The translations under genes and the position numbers were made by a program. Positions 35,378-41,549 of a stretch of DNA of 41,549 nucleotides are shown here, one piece after another. This DNA is from a virus. Below the pieces are notes generated by a model. That model made no database searches. It was not told the origin of the DNA and saw only the letters and a list, made by a program, of their open reading frames with translations. The stretch spans positions 1-41,549 of the IMG/VR virus record IMGVR_UViG_3300024262_000076, one strand, 5' to 3'. How positions within the stretch are numbered: the first letter of the stretch is position 1; each line of letters starts with the position of its first letter.

Positions 35378-35760
35378 AACTTCTCCTCTACCCATTGCAG
35401 AGTTAGCTTATTGATTGGCTCAAGGCCATATATGGCGAAGCTCCGAGCAGGCTTTAGCCTGTCGCACGTATACAGGAGCCATATCCTCATTTCCTTTAGG
35501 CTATCAAAGCCGTCCTGCATGGCTTCTTCTTCTGTGACTACAGGCCCATAGTAGGAGGTATCTAATGAGGATAGAGTCCTTGGGCCAACTGAGACTATTC
35601 GCGCTGTCCCTAGTATTTCTCGGTTCTTGCTCCTAGGCTTGAAGACCGCCTGGACCACTTCCCCCTCGTGCCATTCCTTATCCTCACGCGGGATTCGGAA
35701 GGTCGTGAATTCATGCTGGTCCAGTTTGGGCCATTTTCCGGCGAAACCGAGTATCCTCAT
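35374..35760 (-). CDS. ASCH/PUA-like domain protein (128 aa)
   Basis: The sequence WPKLDQHEFTTFRIPREDKEWHEGEVVQAVFKPRSKNREILGTARIVSVGPRTL, then VVTEEEAMQDGFDSLKEMRIWLLY, has the ASCH layout (short beta barrel, then a DGF/DGY helix). Such domains bind RNA or modified bases. It overlaps the following Xre gene by 4 bases, so the two may act together. Confidence 0.6.
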   Translation of the reverse strand: MRILGFAGKWPKLDQHEFTTFRIPREDKEWHEGEVVQAVFKPRSKNREILGTARIVSVGPRTLSSLDTSYYGPVVTEEEAMQDGFDSLKEMRIWLLYTCDRLKPARSFAIYGLEPINKLTLQWVEEKL

Positions 35761-35930
35761 GTCGCCTCCTCTGTTATTTCCTTATCCTCATCTGAGGGGG
35801 TGGTATAGTCTAGTTTTTGACAATTTCTTCCCCCACAGTGAGGACAGACGGTATAAGGTGTCCCATAAGGTGTCAGTCCCTCCCAATAGATACCAGTTAT
35901 TCCGCAGTGCTTACATACCATTGTGCTCAT
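35757..35930 (-). CDS. Zinc-ribbon protein (57 aa)
   Basis: ATG at 35930 and an ATGA overlap with the ASCH gene. MSTMVCKHCGITGIYWEG and TVCPHCGGRNCQKLDY are the two halves of a zinc ribbon. The tail is acidic. Probably a small nucleic-acid-binding protein. Confidence 0.65.
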   Translation of the reverse strand: MSTMVCKHCGITGIYWEGLTPYGTPYTVCPHCGGRNCQKLDYTTPSDEDKEITEEAT

Positions 35931-35935
35931 GTCTC

Positions 35936-36070
35936 TTACATTCCTCTAACTATTTGTTTGCTGGCCCAGGGACTTGCACCCTGGGACGGGGTTTTGGGCC
36001 CTGCCCCAAACGAGGCCGTGTGTCTTAGTATTTCCCCTCTCTCCACGGGTGCTACACACGCTTTACCCAC
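35936..36070 (-). CDS. Possible 44-aa protein in hairpin-rich gap
   Basis: GTG at 36070 opens a frame (GKACVAPVERGEILRHTASFGAGPKTPSQGASPWASKQIVRGM). A 20-codon frame (36052-36114, MSLPVAECMKTLSEKWVKRV), adjacent to the ERF stop, ends in a different frame at the same place. The two could be one frameshifted gene. Weak support; hairpins are an alternative explanation for the sequence. Confidence 0.3.
   Translation of the reverse strand: MGKACVAPVERGEILRHTASFGAGPKTPSQGASPWASKQIVRGM
35965..36010. other. Two hairpins upstream of the zinc-ribbon gene
   Basis: CCCAGGG pairs with CCCTGGG across a 7-base loop (35965-35985). TTTGGG pairs with CCCAAA (35993-36010). The first resembles a tRNA T-arm but lacks the TTC loop and the remainder of a tRNA. 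They may attenuate or process the early transcript. Confidence 0.5.
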
Positions 36071-36114
36071 TTCTCAGATAGCGTCTTCATACATTCCGCC
36101 ACCGGCAAACTCAT

Positions 36115-36765
36115 TCAGTCCTTAATAGGCTCTATGACCGCTTTTAGCTTGGCCCATGCTTCCCGCAGGTCTGTTATGCCTGTTCTATCCTGTAGCCCCA
36201 GTTCAGTTAACACCATCGCCTCATCAAAGCCGAAGTTCCGTTGGCATTGATTGAAAAACTTGTCGAGGTTCTGATCGGTGATGGGGATAGGCTCTACTGG
36301 GGCTGTCGGATCCGCCACGGCCTCCACCGCTTTCGGTGTTGGCTTCTTAGCCGGCTTCGGTGTTTGTGGGGTCATAGCTGCCTGTGCATCATCATCTGCC
36401 TCAGTAGCCAGCCCTATGAGCGCCGATAGGCTGTACCGTCTAGCATATGTGATGGCGCTGCCTACCGCCTGGGGGTCCAGCTTCACTAGAGGCATCTCTA
36501 GCCTACCGCTTACCCACTCGCCTGACGTGTGCACCAACATAGTCTCCAGTGCCACTGAGCCGTTGCCAGTAGCATCGGCGGTTTGGATTACGGCCAGCCC
36601 ATTCTCAGCCAGTGGTCGGCGGCAAGCCTCCCACACACTCAATAGGTCGGCGTACCGTGATTTGAAAAAGGGATTTTCGGCTGATTCCTTTGCAGGTTGT
36701 AGCTCGGCCTGCACTCTATTCAGGGCCTTGGCTAGTTCAGCAATGCTGTCTGACTTCTGCATCAT
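36115..36765 (-). CDS. erf: ERF-family single-strand annealing protein (216 aa)
   Basis: ATG at 36765 overlaps the upstream stop (ATGA). SIAELAKALNRVQAELQPAKESAENPFFKSRYADLLSVWEACRRPLAENGLAVIQT...HTSGEWVSGRLEMPLVKLDPQAVGSAITYARRYSLSALIGLATEADDDA is the complete ERF core. The C-terminus is Pro/Lys-rich followed by a helical tail. It anneals single strands for recombination and for circularising the genome, and pairs naturally with RuvC. Confidence 0.9.
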   Translation of the reverse strand: MMQKSDSIAELAKALNRVQAELQPAKESAENPFFKSRYADLLSVWEACRRPLAENGLAVIQTADATGNGSVALETMLVHTSGEWVSGRLEMPLVKLDPQAVGSAITYARRYSLSALIGLATEADDDAQAAMTPQTPKPAKKPTPKAVEAVADPTAPVEPIPITDQNLDKFFNQCQRNFGFDEAMVLTELGLQDRTGITDLREAWAKLKAVIEPIKD

Positions 36766-37415
36766 CGCGCCCCCCTTGCCTGCTGGACGTATTTGGGGAT
36801 AATCAATACCCCGGGAATCACCTTGACGCCCGACTTCACCCTGGCCCGTATCCTCACCATGTCCGGTACACATAGGTCTCGGGGCACTAGGTCTGGGTTC
36901 GTGATGGCCACATCGAAGCTCTCGATGTAGGACACGCTGCCAAGGTGGGTATGCGATGTAGTCGGCGCCAGTGGAGTCACCTGCCGCTGCTCAATCGGCG
37001 CAACTATCTCACCGTTCTCCTGCGCCTCTCTCATCTGCTCTGCCAACAGCGCCAACTTTTCATCTCGCTCGGCCTTCTCCGCCAGTCTTTGCTCACGGTG
37101 CCAGTCGCCCAGGCCCTTTGTGACGGCATTGATGCCGTTGGTGATACGGTCTGTTAAGGGCTTAAACGCAGCCTTGATGTTGTCGTGTTCTGTCTTGCTG
37201 GGCTTAAGTTGGTCTGCCTCCTCCGCCTTGATTTCCTTCAGAGCCGCTCTGCTGTGGATCAATAAGTCCTCGGCGTTCTTCTGCTGCGCCTCGTTAGTGA
37301 TCTCCACGCTCTCCAGCCAGCCCAGCATTGTGCCGTGCTTCTCCTCCAGTAGCGCCAGCGATAGGCTAGCCGCGTCTGGCCTTGGGCTAACAGTCGAAAA
37401 CACATCTATTGACAT
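36762..37415 (-). CDS. Coiled-coil recombination-associated protein (217 aa)
   Basis: AAAGGAG precedes the ATG at 37415. The first 140 residues are coiled coil (NAEDLLIHSRAALKEIKAEEADQLKPSKTEHDNIKAAFKPLTDRITNGINAVTKGLGDW). The C-terminus VPRDLCVPDMVRIRARVKSGVKVIPGVLI matches a family usually encoded beside ERF/RecT. It is probably a recombination accessory or nuclease-inhibitor-like factor. Confidence 0.65.
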   Translation of the reverse strand: MSIDVFSTVSPRPDAASLSLALLEEKHGTMLGWLESVEITNEAQQKNAEDLLIHSRAALKEIKAEEADQLKPSKTEHDNIKAAFKPLTDRITNGINAVTKGLGDWHREQRLAEKAERDEKLALLAEQMREAQENGEIVAPIEQRQVTPLAPTTSHTHLGSVSYIESFDVAITNPDLVPRDLCVPDMVRIRARVKSGVKVIPGVLIIPKYVQQARGAR

Positions 37416-37711
37416 TGCCTTTTCTCCTTTCCTGCAAATTCCTGGGCGACGAGCTTATTCATCACCCGTCTATTCTCCAGTTTGGTTTCCAGTTTATCCA
37501 TCAGGAAGTCCTCCCAATTACGGGGACTTTTTAGGTTGCTGCTCCCGAGATACCAGTCTTCCAACTCCTCCGCCGTCACCTCCACCGATTGCTCGGCTAT
37601 GGCGCCCTTGGCTGCCCGATAGCCCTCGTCCCACGCCCACGCCCACTTGGGATCATCGATATCGCTACTCGGGTCGTCCAGGTCCTTCCACTCGCACAAC
37701 ACGATTCTCAC
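37406..37711 (-). CDS. Hypothetical protein (101 aa)
   Basis: GTG start overlaps the upstream stop (GTGA), and its end overlaps the next gene. The protein is acidic, Trp-rich at the start (IVLCEWKDLDDPSSDIDDPKWAWAWDEGYRAAKG), helical afterwards. Unknown family. Confidence 0.55.
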   Translation of the reverse strand: MRIVLCEWKDLDDPSSDIDDPKWAWAWDEGYRAAKGAIAEQSVEVTAEELEDWYLGSSNLKSPRNWEDFLMDKLETKLENRRVMNKLVAQEFAGKEKRQCQ

Positions 37712-37929
37712 AGAGCCATCCCCTTCACGATCTGGTCTACATAGAGAACAGTCGATATTTCTTCCCCAGGAATCGTTACCTCATACTGGCGCCATATTGG
37801 GTCCCACACTGCTCTTGCCCTAGTCCCGAACACGGAACCCACCAATCGGCGGTTCGCTAGTAAGAAATACCACCGTGGCCGATTCATGCGCCCGTACAGT
37901 TCGAGAACGCGATCACCGTTACTCTTCAC
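37708..37929 (-). CDS. Hypothetical protein (73 aa)
   Basis: GTG at 37929 overlaps the preceding stop. The basic N-terminus (RVLELYGRMNRPRWYFLLANRRLVGSVFGTRARAVW) is followed by beta strands. No recognised family. Coupled on both sides in the early operon. Confidence 0.52.
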   Translation of the reverse strand: MKSNGDRVLELYGRMNRPRWYFLLANRRLVGSVFGTRARAVWDPIWRQYEVTIPGEEISTVLYVDQIVKGMAL

Positions 37930-38195
37930 TTGCCACCCCCTCTCATTCCCGTTCCTGGATAGTTTGACCGATCATCTATCACCATCTCCACCGCCTCCAG
38001 GTCAATCCCTAGCTTGCCCGCGATGATCTCCGGCATACAGCCCTCGTGCCATAGCCGGATGATGCCCTGGCGATAGCAGTTGCTTCTCCCCAGAACTCCA
38101 CACACCGCCTTCAGGTCCAGTCCTAGCTTCGTGGCTATCTCCCCCGGGGTGCACTGCTCGTCGGATAGCTGTGTGACTGCCTTGACCATTCCCAT
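37926..38195 (-). CDS. Protein with two internal HTH-like repeats (89 aa)
   Basis: GGAGAGAGGGAC precedes the ATG at 38195. The two halves align: EQCTPGEIATKLGLDLKAVCGVLGRS and EGCMPEIIAGKLGIDLEAVEMVIDDRS. Each looks like a helix-turn-helix. First gene after a strong promoter. Probably a DNA-binding early regulator. Confidence 0.65.
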   Translation of the reverse strand: MGMVKAVTQLSDEQCTPGEIATKLGLDLKAVCGVLGRSNCYRQGIIRLWHEGCMPEIIAGKLGIDLEAVEMVIDDRSNYPGTGMRGGGK

Positions 38196-38292
38196 GTCCC
38201 TCTCTCCTTTCGCCTAGATTTGCTCTACCGGACAATTAGCCGGACTGCCCTGCAAAGCTATTGATAACCTCGGCTCATTCCCCCTTTCAGTT

Positions 38293-38321
38293 ATAGTATC
38301 ATATGGTAATAGGGTTGTCAA
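38293..38321 (-). promoter_or_regulatory. Strong early promoter
   Basis: TTGACA (38316-38321), 17 bases, then TACTAT (38293-38298) with a TG before it. It lies about 100 bases upstream of the 38195 gene. The ATACTATAAC stretch is shared with the 39093 promoter. A CCGGACAA site lies at 38228-38235. I see no gene in 38196-38317. Confidence 0.72.
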
Positions 38322-38554
38322 GTGGCAGGATTGTCCTTTTGTAATGCCCTCGCGCTGATGACTTTCTCCACCTCCGACACCGGTATCTCCCAGATGTCGA
38401 ACCTGTTTTTCCAGGCTTTCATGCGCCCCCAGGCGAGCTTCCCATAGACGCCTTGGCGGGTAATTCCTAGCACCTTCGCCGCCTCGGTGATGGTATATGT
38501 TGCCGTTGCCTGTGCCGCCGGCTGTGGCTCTGGTGTTACCTTGTGATCTTCCAT
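38318..38554 (-). CDS. Excisionase-like HTH_17 protein (78 aa)
   Basis: ATG overlaps the upstream TAA (TAATG). TYTITEAAKVLGITRQGVYGKLAWGRMKAWKNRFDIWEIPVSEVEKVIS is a MerR/excisionase-type unit. It ends just inside the promoter of the next operon, so it may regulate it. Confidence 0.65.
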   Translation of the reverse strand: MEDHKVTPEPQPAAQATATYTITEAAKVLGITRQGVYGKLAWGRMKAWKNRFDIWEIPVSEVEKVISARALQKDNPAT

Positions 38555-38754
38555 TATTCTCCCTCCGTGTGATTATTAGCGGCTGCCCTGATCTCAGTGA
38601 TTGTTGCCGTCAACTGGCTCCACCGCGCTACTAGTTTTCCCCCATAACACAGCTCCACCACATCATCATCCGGCTCGAAGAGCCAGTATCCCCTGGCCCT
38701 TTGCCACCCCGTCAAGGCGGCCTGCAATACATTGGGTTTCGTTCTGGTCTTCAT
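38554..38754 (-). CDS. Hypothetical protein (66 aa)
   Basis: Product TKPNVLQAALTGWQRARGYWLFEPDDDVVELCYGGKLVARWSQLTATITEIRAAAN. A compact mixed fold with a basic N-terminus. Family unknown. In the first early operon. Confidence 0.52.
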   Translation of the reverse strand: MKTRTKPNVLQAALTGWQRARGYWLFEPDDDVVELCYGGKLVARWSQLTATITEIRAAANNHTEGE

Positions 38755-38786
38755 TGTCCTTTGCCTCCTTCGCTTAACTCATGGTA

Positions 38787-39062
38787 TTAGATACCTGGTT
38801 GCATATCCCTTACATATTGCTCTATTACTCCAGGGTATAGATACATCCCGATATTCTGTAGCTCACTCTGGCGCGTTTCGTATTGGCACAGTAGTTGCAG
38901 CACCCTATCTGCGGAAACCTCACCCTCGTCTTTCATCCGCCAGTGTTCCTCGTATAAAGCCTCATCCACATCTGCAATGCCGTGTTGCCGGAGCTCGTTG
39001 GCTAACTGTGTAATTGCGCGCTGTGTCTCCTCGTATGCGTCTCGTGTGTTCCTGATTGTCAT
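38787..39062 (-). CDS. First early gene, hypothetical helical protein (91 aa)
   Basis: GGGAGGGAAGG precedes the ATG at 39062, and the early promoter is 30-60 bases upstream. The protein is helical and acidic (TRDAYEETQRAITQLANELRQHGIADVDEALYEEHW). Function unknown; first-transcribed genes often take over the host. Confidence 0.6.
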   Translation of the reverse strand: MTIRNTRDAYEETQRAITQLANELRQHGIADVDEALYEEHWRMKDEGEVSADRVLQLLCQYETRQSELQNIGMYLYPGVIEQYVRDMQPGI

Positions 39063-39092
39063 TTCCTTCCCTCCCTTTATCCTTATGGTTAT

Positions 39093-39121
39093 AGTATGCG
39101 CCTATCAACCGAGTTTGTCAA
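39093..39121 (-). promoter_or_regulatory. Early promoter
   Basis: TTGACA (39116-39121), 17 bases, then CATACT (39093-39098), or TACTAT with a 19-base spacer. It lies just after the terminator and drives the 39062 gene. Confidence 0.65.
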
Positions 39122-39154
39122 GGGGTTTAGCAAGAAAATGGAAGGAAATCGCAC

Positions 39155-39178
39155 AAAAAAACCCGGCTTTCACCGGGG
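39155..39178 (-). terminator. Rho-independent terminator ending the late transcript
   Basis: CCCGG pairs with CCGGG around a 6-base loop, with seven T on the minus strand. It separates the late (tail) operon from the early promoter. Confidence 0.78.
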
Positions 39179-39186
39179 TGTGAGAT

Positions 39187-39227
39187 GGACACTTTGTCCG
39201 CCCTGTCCGTTTACATTGTCCGGACAA
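39187..39227. promoter_or_regulatory. Operator-like cluster of TGTCCG motifs
   Basis: GGACA/TGTCC (39187-39199), TGTCCG (39204-39209) and the perfect 12-base palindrome TTGTCCGGACAA (39216-39227). The same half-site recurs at 38228-38235. It lies in the 300-base gap 39063-39361, which otherwise shows only weak hairpins (39245-39264, 39303-39315) and no gene. Confidence 0.55.
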
Positions 39228-39361
39228 CTTGATACCGTTTCATTGCCCCATAGCACCTCGGGGCTTCTATCTAAATAACCTGAGACGCATTGAGAGACAC
39301 CAGAGAGGCCCTCTCGCTTCGCGGTAGTACAATCCCTCAGCCTACCCTAGTTTATCCATAG

Positions 39362-39556
39362 TTATGGTAGCCCCTGGGTCTCAATGGGCGGTGGTTTATC
39401 ATCCTCCTGGTCTACTTTCTTGGTGGCCTCCGCTAGACAGTCCCGGCATAGCCTCATCTGGAGCCCATGCCGCCCCTGAAAAAAAGCCACGGGCACTCCC
39501 TCCACATTGCACCTATCGCACAGCCCCCGCCTCCTGGCCCAGATATCGCGCTTCAT
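39362..39556 (-). CDS. Zinc-ribbon protein (64 aa)
   Basis: ATG overlaps the upstream stop (ATGA). MKRDIWARRRGLCDRCNVEGVPVAFFQ and LCRDCLAEATKK give two CxxC pairs. The N-terminus is very basic. A nucleic-acid binder of unknown role; last gene of the late operon. Confidence 0.65.
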   Translation of the reverse strand: MKRDIWARRRGLCDRCNVEGVPVAFFQGRHGLQMRLCRDCLAEATKKVDQEDDKPPPIETQGLP

Positions 39557-39717
39557 GGCCGGTTGCGAGCTCCTCCTCGACCACCACCGGCTCCTCGACC
39601 TGGCCCGCTGCCGGGGCATGGCCTAGTATTCCTGTTGGCGCCACGGCCCCCGGGCTGTCCTACCCCACGGCCTGAGCCGTTTTGTCTACCTGGTAAACCT
39701 CGTTGATTGTTAGCCAT
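39553..39717 (-). CDS. Gly/Arg-rich RGG-like protein (54 aa)
   Basis: ATG overlaps the upstream gene end. The sequence is nearly all Gly, Arg, Asn and Pro (GRQNGSGRGVGQPGGRGANRN, then GRGAGGGRGGARNRP). Both its start and stop overlap neighbouring genes, so it is a true member of the operon. A disordered RNA- or DNA-binding or condensing peptide is plausible. Confidence 0.6.
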   Translation of the reverse strand: MANNQRGLPGRQNGSGRGVGQPGGRGANRNTRPCPGSGPGRGAGGGRGGARNRP

Positions 39718-40033
39718 TGTCTTCACTCTCCCTTGCGCGAACGATCACCTGCTCCTGCAATTTTGCGACATTGAGATTACAGGCCACTACCGAGGCGGTC
39801 AGCCCGTTATTGATGCAGTTCTCCAACGCCAGCACCCTATTGCCTACTACCGCCAGCGTCTTGTCAATCTCTTTGCAGTCTACTTGGAGTGCGGCGATTA
39901 CCTTGGTCTGCTCGGCTACCCTCTCGTCGCCGGACCTGGCCTTGCCAGCCGACTTGCCCAGCGTGAAGGCCCAGCCGATCACGTTGACTGCCAACATCGC
40001 TATTATGACTCCGATGTTCCAATCCCAGGTCAT
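39710..40033 (-). CDS. Membrane-anchored coiled-coil protein (107 aa)
   Basis: GGAGGTGACGCC precedes the ATG. One N-terminal membrane helix (NIGVIIAMLAVNVIGWAFTLG) and a coiled-coil remainder with three cysteines. The layout resembles XhlA/spanin-like lysis accessory proteins. No endolysin lies beside it, so a lysis role is only a suggestion. Confidence 0.6.
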   Translation of the reverse strand: MTWDWNIGVIIAMLAVNVIGWAFTLGKSAGKARSGDERVAEQTKVIAALQVDCKEIDKTLAVVGNRVLALENCINNGLTASVVACNLNVAKLQEQVIVRARESEDNG

Positions 40034-40206
40034 GGCGTCACCTCCTGCTCGGACTTGATTCTACCCTCGTTTTGAGCAGCAACGACCAGCGCCTCAGTCA
40101 TCATGCGCATTGCGTCAACCAGGCTAACATTTCCAGCTATCTGATACTCGGTCTTGCTGTCCTTGCCCTCCCCTGTGGTGTGTTGGGCAATAGTGAATAG
40201 CTTCAT
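40030..40206 (-). CDS. Small protein downstream of tail gene (58 aa)
   Basis: GGGGG precedes the ATG at 40206; the stop overlaps the next ATG (ATGA). LFTIAQHTTGEGKDSKTEYQIAGNVSLVDAMRMMTEALVVAAQNEGRIKSE. A small soluble helix-rich protein. Family unknown. Confidence 0.6.
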   Translation of the reverse strand: MKLFTIAQHTTGEGKDSKTEYQIAGNVSLVDAMRMMTEALVVAAQNEGRIKSEQEVTP

Positions 40207-40217
40207 AAGTTACCCCC

Positions 40218-41549
40218 TCAATCGTGTAGAGCATCGACCTTAGTCGACAACTCCTGAATAGAGCTAATGATCAGGCCGAACAGGTCATTGGAATTTACCG
40301 CCACGGTAGGAAATGCTTCTACGGGTCGTTTCAGATGGTTAGCACGCTCGGGCATCTTATGCCGCAAACTCTCAAACCTAGAGTTGTAAGATTTGAGATC
40401 ACGAAGGTGTTGAGCCGCAGCTTTATCGTAGCTCTGTTGGTCTGGTATCCTCAGAATTTCCATAGGCATGGTGCTCTTATCCATTATCTCTACGCCGTCA
40501 ACAACCTTAGTCCGTATCCCCTGAACTTTTTCTAACGCGTTCACTGCCATCTTCATCGGGCTGTGGTAGGCTATATCTACGATCTCAAGGTGTCTAAAAT
40601 AGTAAGTATCAGTACCCAAGTCTACGTCGTCAGCCGCCAAAGGTCTCAAATCGTGGCCTGTGGGGTCGACCACGACATCCCCATCGGAGGATATGGTTGT
40701 GCCTTCGCTGCCACTATCCAAGTACAATTGATCGATTCCTAAAATTCCAAATTGGTCATATGCAGTAGCCAGTTGACCCTTAACATCTCCACCATACTCC
40801 ATGTTGAGGTAGGGTCCGTATGCTCCGCTAGGTTGATTGATAGTTATACCGTCACTATCTAACACCACGTTGCCGGTTGCTGCTTTGAATATACCGTCAC
40901 TATCTAGATATGCCTGAAGATCATCATCATTGATGCCAGCCACCCTGTATGTTGCGCCGTCCTTGTAAATCCGAATGCCTGTAAAATCTACGCCTACAGT
41001 ACCGCTTCCTAGACGAATATCACCAGCCGTTATTGTTCCCAGATCGGCCTTGATTGCTGCAATGTTATCAACGTCGATTTTAGTGGCCGTGATTGTTCCC
41101 GTCTCGATATTATCCCCGTCGATGGTGGTCGCGTCCCCTGTTGCCCAATCCTGAACCGTGAACACGCCCTTTACTATAACCTGGCCAGCCCCGATAGTGG
41201 TAGCTACGTGCTGCTCGAATTGCTGGGTGTCGTATACCTCCAGCAGGCTGTCGGATATGTCCTTGGTCCTGGTTGACAGTTCTAGGGTCATACGCTCAGG
41301 GTGCAACAAGTCCGGATGGTCGATTCTGACCACGACCACGGAAACATCGATCCCCAGGTCCTCATCTATGACAGTGACGGTGCTGCCAAGTTGCAGGACG
41401 TCGAATGAGAAGTCGTAGTTAACATTCTTGCTTAGGTCTACGGTGTCTACTCGGTAGGCTATAGGGGGGTCCTTCACCTCCGCGAGTTTTAGATTGGCCC
41501 AGGCCAACAGTGTGTCAGGGTCGGTAATCGACTTGTCTACCATAACGCC
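40218..41549 (-). CDS. Tail fibre/spike C-terminal part of Tal, S74-like end, runs off right edge
   Basis: Frame open at 41549; it continues from base 1 of the window in the circular reading. The domain order is Tal end, a long beta-repeat region (GTITAGDIRLGSGTVGVDFTGIRIYKDG, LDSDGITINQPS...), the usual DVDLGTDTYYFRHLEIVDI motif preceding chaperone ends, and a C-terminal helix FPTVAVNSNDLFGLIISSIQELSTKVDAL. The last part resembles the intramolecular chaperone (peptidase S74) end of fibres; the catalytic Ser-Lys pair is not evident. Probable tail-tip fibre for host binding. Confidence 0.78.
   Translation of the reverse strand, partial: GVMVDKSITDPDTLLAWANLKLAEVKDPPIAYRVDTVDLSKNVNYDFSFDVLQLGSTVTVIDEDLGIDVSVVVVRIDHPDLLHPERMTLELSTRTKDISDSLLEVYDTQQFEQHVATTIGAGQVIVKGVFTVQDWATGDATTIDGDNIETGTITATKIDVDNIAAIKADLGTITAGDIRLGSGTVGVDFTGIRIYKDGATYRVAGINDDDLQAYLDSDGIFKAATGNVVLDSDGITINQPSGAYGPYLNMEYGGDVKGQLATAYDQFGILGIDQLYLDSGSEGTTISSDGDVVVDPTGHDLRPLAADDVDLGTDTYYFRHLEIVDIAYHSPMKMAVNALEKVQGIRTKVVDGVEIMDKSTMPMEILRIPDQQSYDKAAAQHLRDLKSYNSRFESLRHKMPERANHLKRPVEAFPTVAVNSNDLFGLIISSIQELSTKVDALHD
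41380..41549. repeat. Right copy of imperfect 170-bp terminal overlap
   Basis: Repeats 1-170 with six mismatches between 41403 and 41423. Two change amino acids (Thr/Val, Phe/Tyr), two codons change silently. The join between 1 and 41379 keeps the tail gene in frame. Confidence 0.9.

Noticed and set aside
35938-36060. Possible second tRNA because of a T-arm-like hairpin
   Set aside because: The loop is TGCAAGT rather than TTCRANY and no acceptor or anticodon arms of correct size fit.
1-41549. CRISPR array or insertion sequence
   Set aside because: No regular spaced repeats and no transposase were seen; the only arrays are the in-gene protein repeats.

Overview
The window is an essentially complete genome of a long-tailed (siphovirus-type) double-stranded DNA phage of bacteria. 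Every supported gene lies on the minus strand. The last 170 bases (41380-41549) repeat the first 170 with six mismatches, and one tail-protein reading frame passes from the left edge (692 down to 1) into the right edge (41379 down to 40218) without a break. The sequence is therefore best read as a circular or circularly permuted genome of about 41.4 kb whose ends come from slightly different strains. Shine-Dalgarno sites of the AGGAGG type, TTGACA promoters and an fMet-like tRNA indicate a bacterial host; the host itself cannot be named. No integrase is recognisable, so nothing shows a temperate lifestyle.

Layout in the direction of transcription (right to left). An early region starts after a rho-independent terminator (39155-39178) at promoters near 39116 and 38316. 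It holds small regulators, a coiled-coil recombination-associated protein, an ERF annealing protein, zinc ribbons, an ASCH-like and an Xre protein, a DnaD-like initiator carrying a G-quadruplex/iteron block, a DnaC-like helicase loader, RuvC, a PAPS-reductase-family protein, a C5-cytosine methyltransferase riddled with overlapping and homing genes, a DUF5131 protein and small membrane proteins.

A second promoter (25876-25905) precedes an initiator-like tRNA and the packaging and head genes: HNH, TerS, an inserted HNH homing endonuclease, TerL, portal, a second HNH, a MuF-type protein with an HNHP (JAMM-like) tail, a ChaB/zinc-ribbon/protease/scaffold fusion, a DUF2190 decoration protein and the major capsid protein. 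A block of fibre and lectin-like proteins (about 14.6-7.0 kb) then interrupts the usual head-to-connector order. It includes a LamG protein and a 734-residue protein with about 18 copies of a DTLAIAD repeat around a DUF2341+LamG core.

The connectors, two tandem tail-tube paralogues, the G/GT chaperones (with a CCCTTTA frameshift site), tape measure, Dit and a split tail-associated protein follow and run off the left edge. They rejoin at the right edge as a fibre-like protein with an S74-like C-terminus, followed by four small genes, one of them Gly/Arg-rich.

Most genes overlap by ATGA, GTGA or TAATG, so translational coupling is widespread. DNA replication appears to rely on host polymerase recruited through the initiator and loader. 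No endolysin was recognised.
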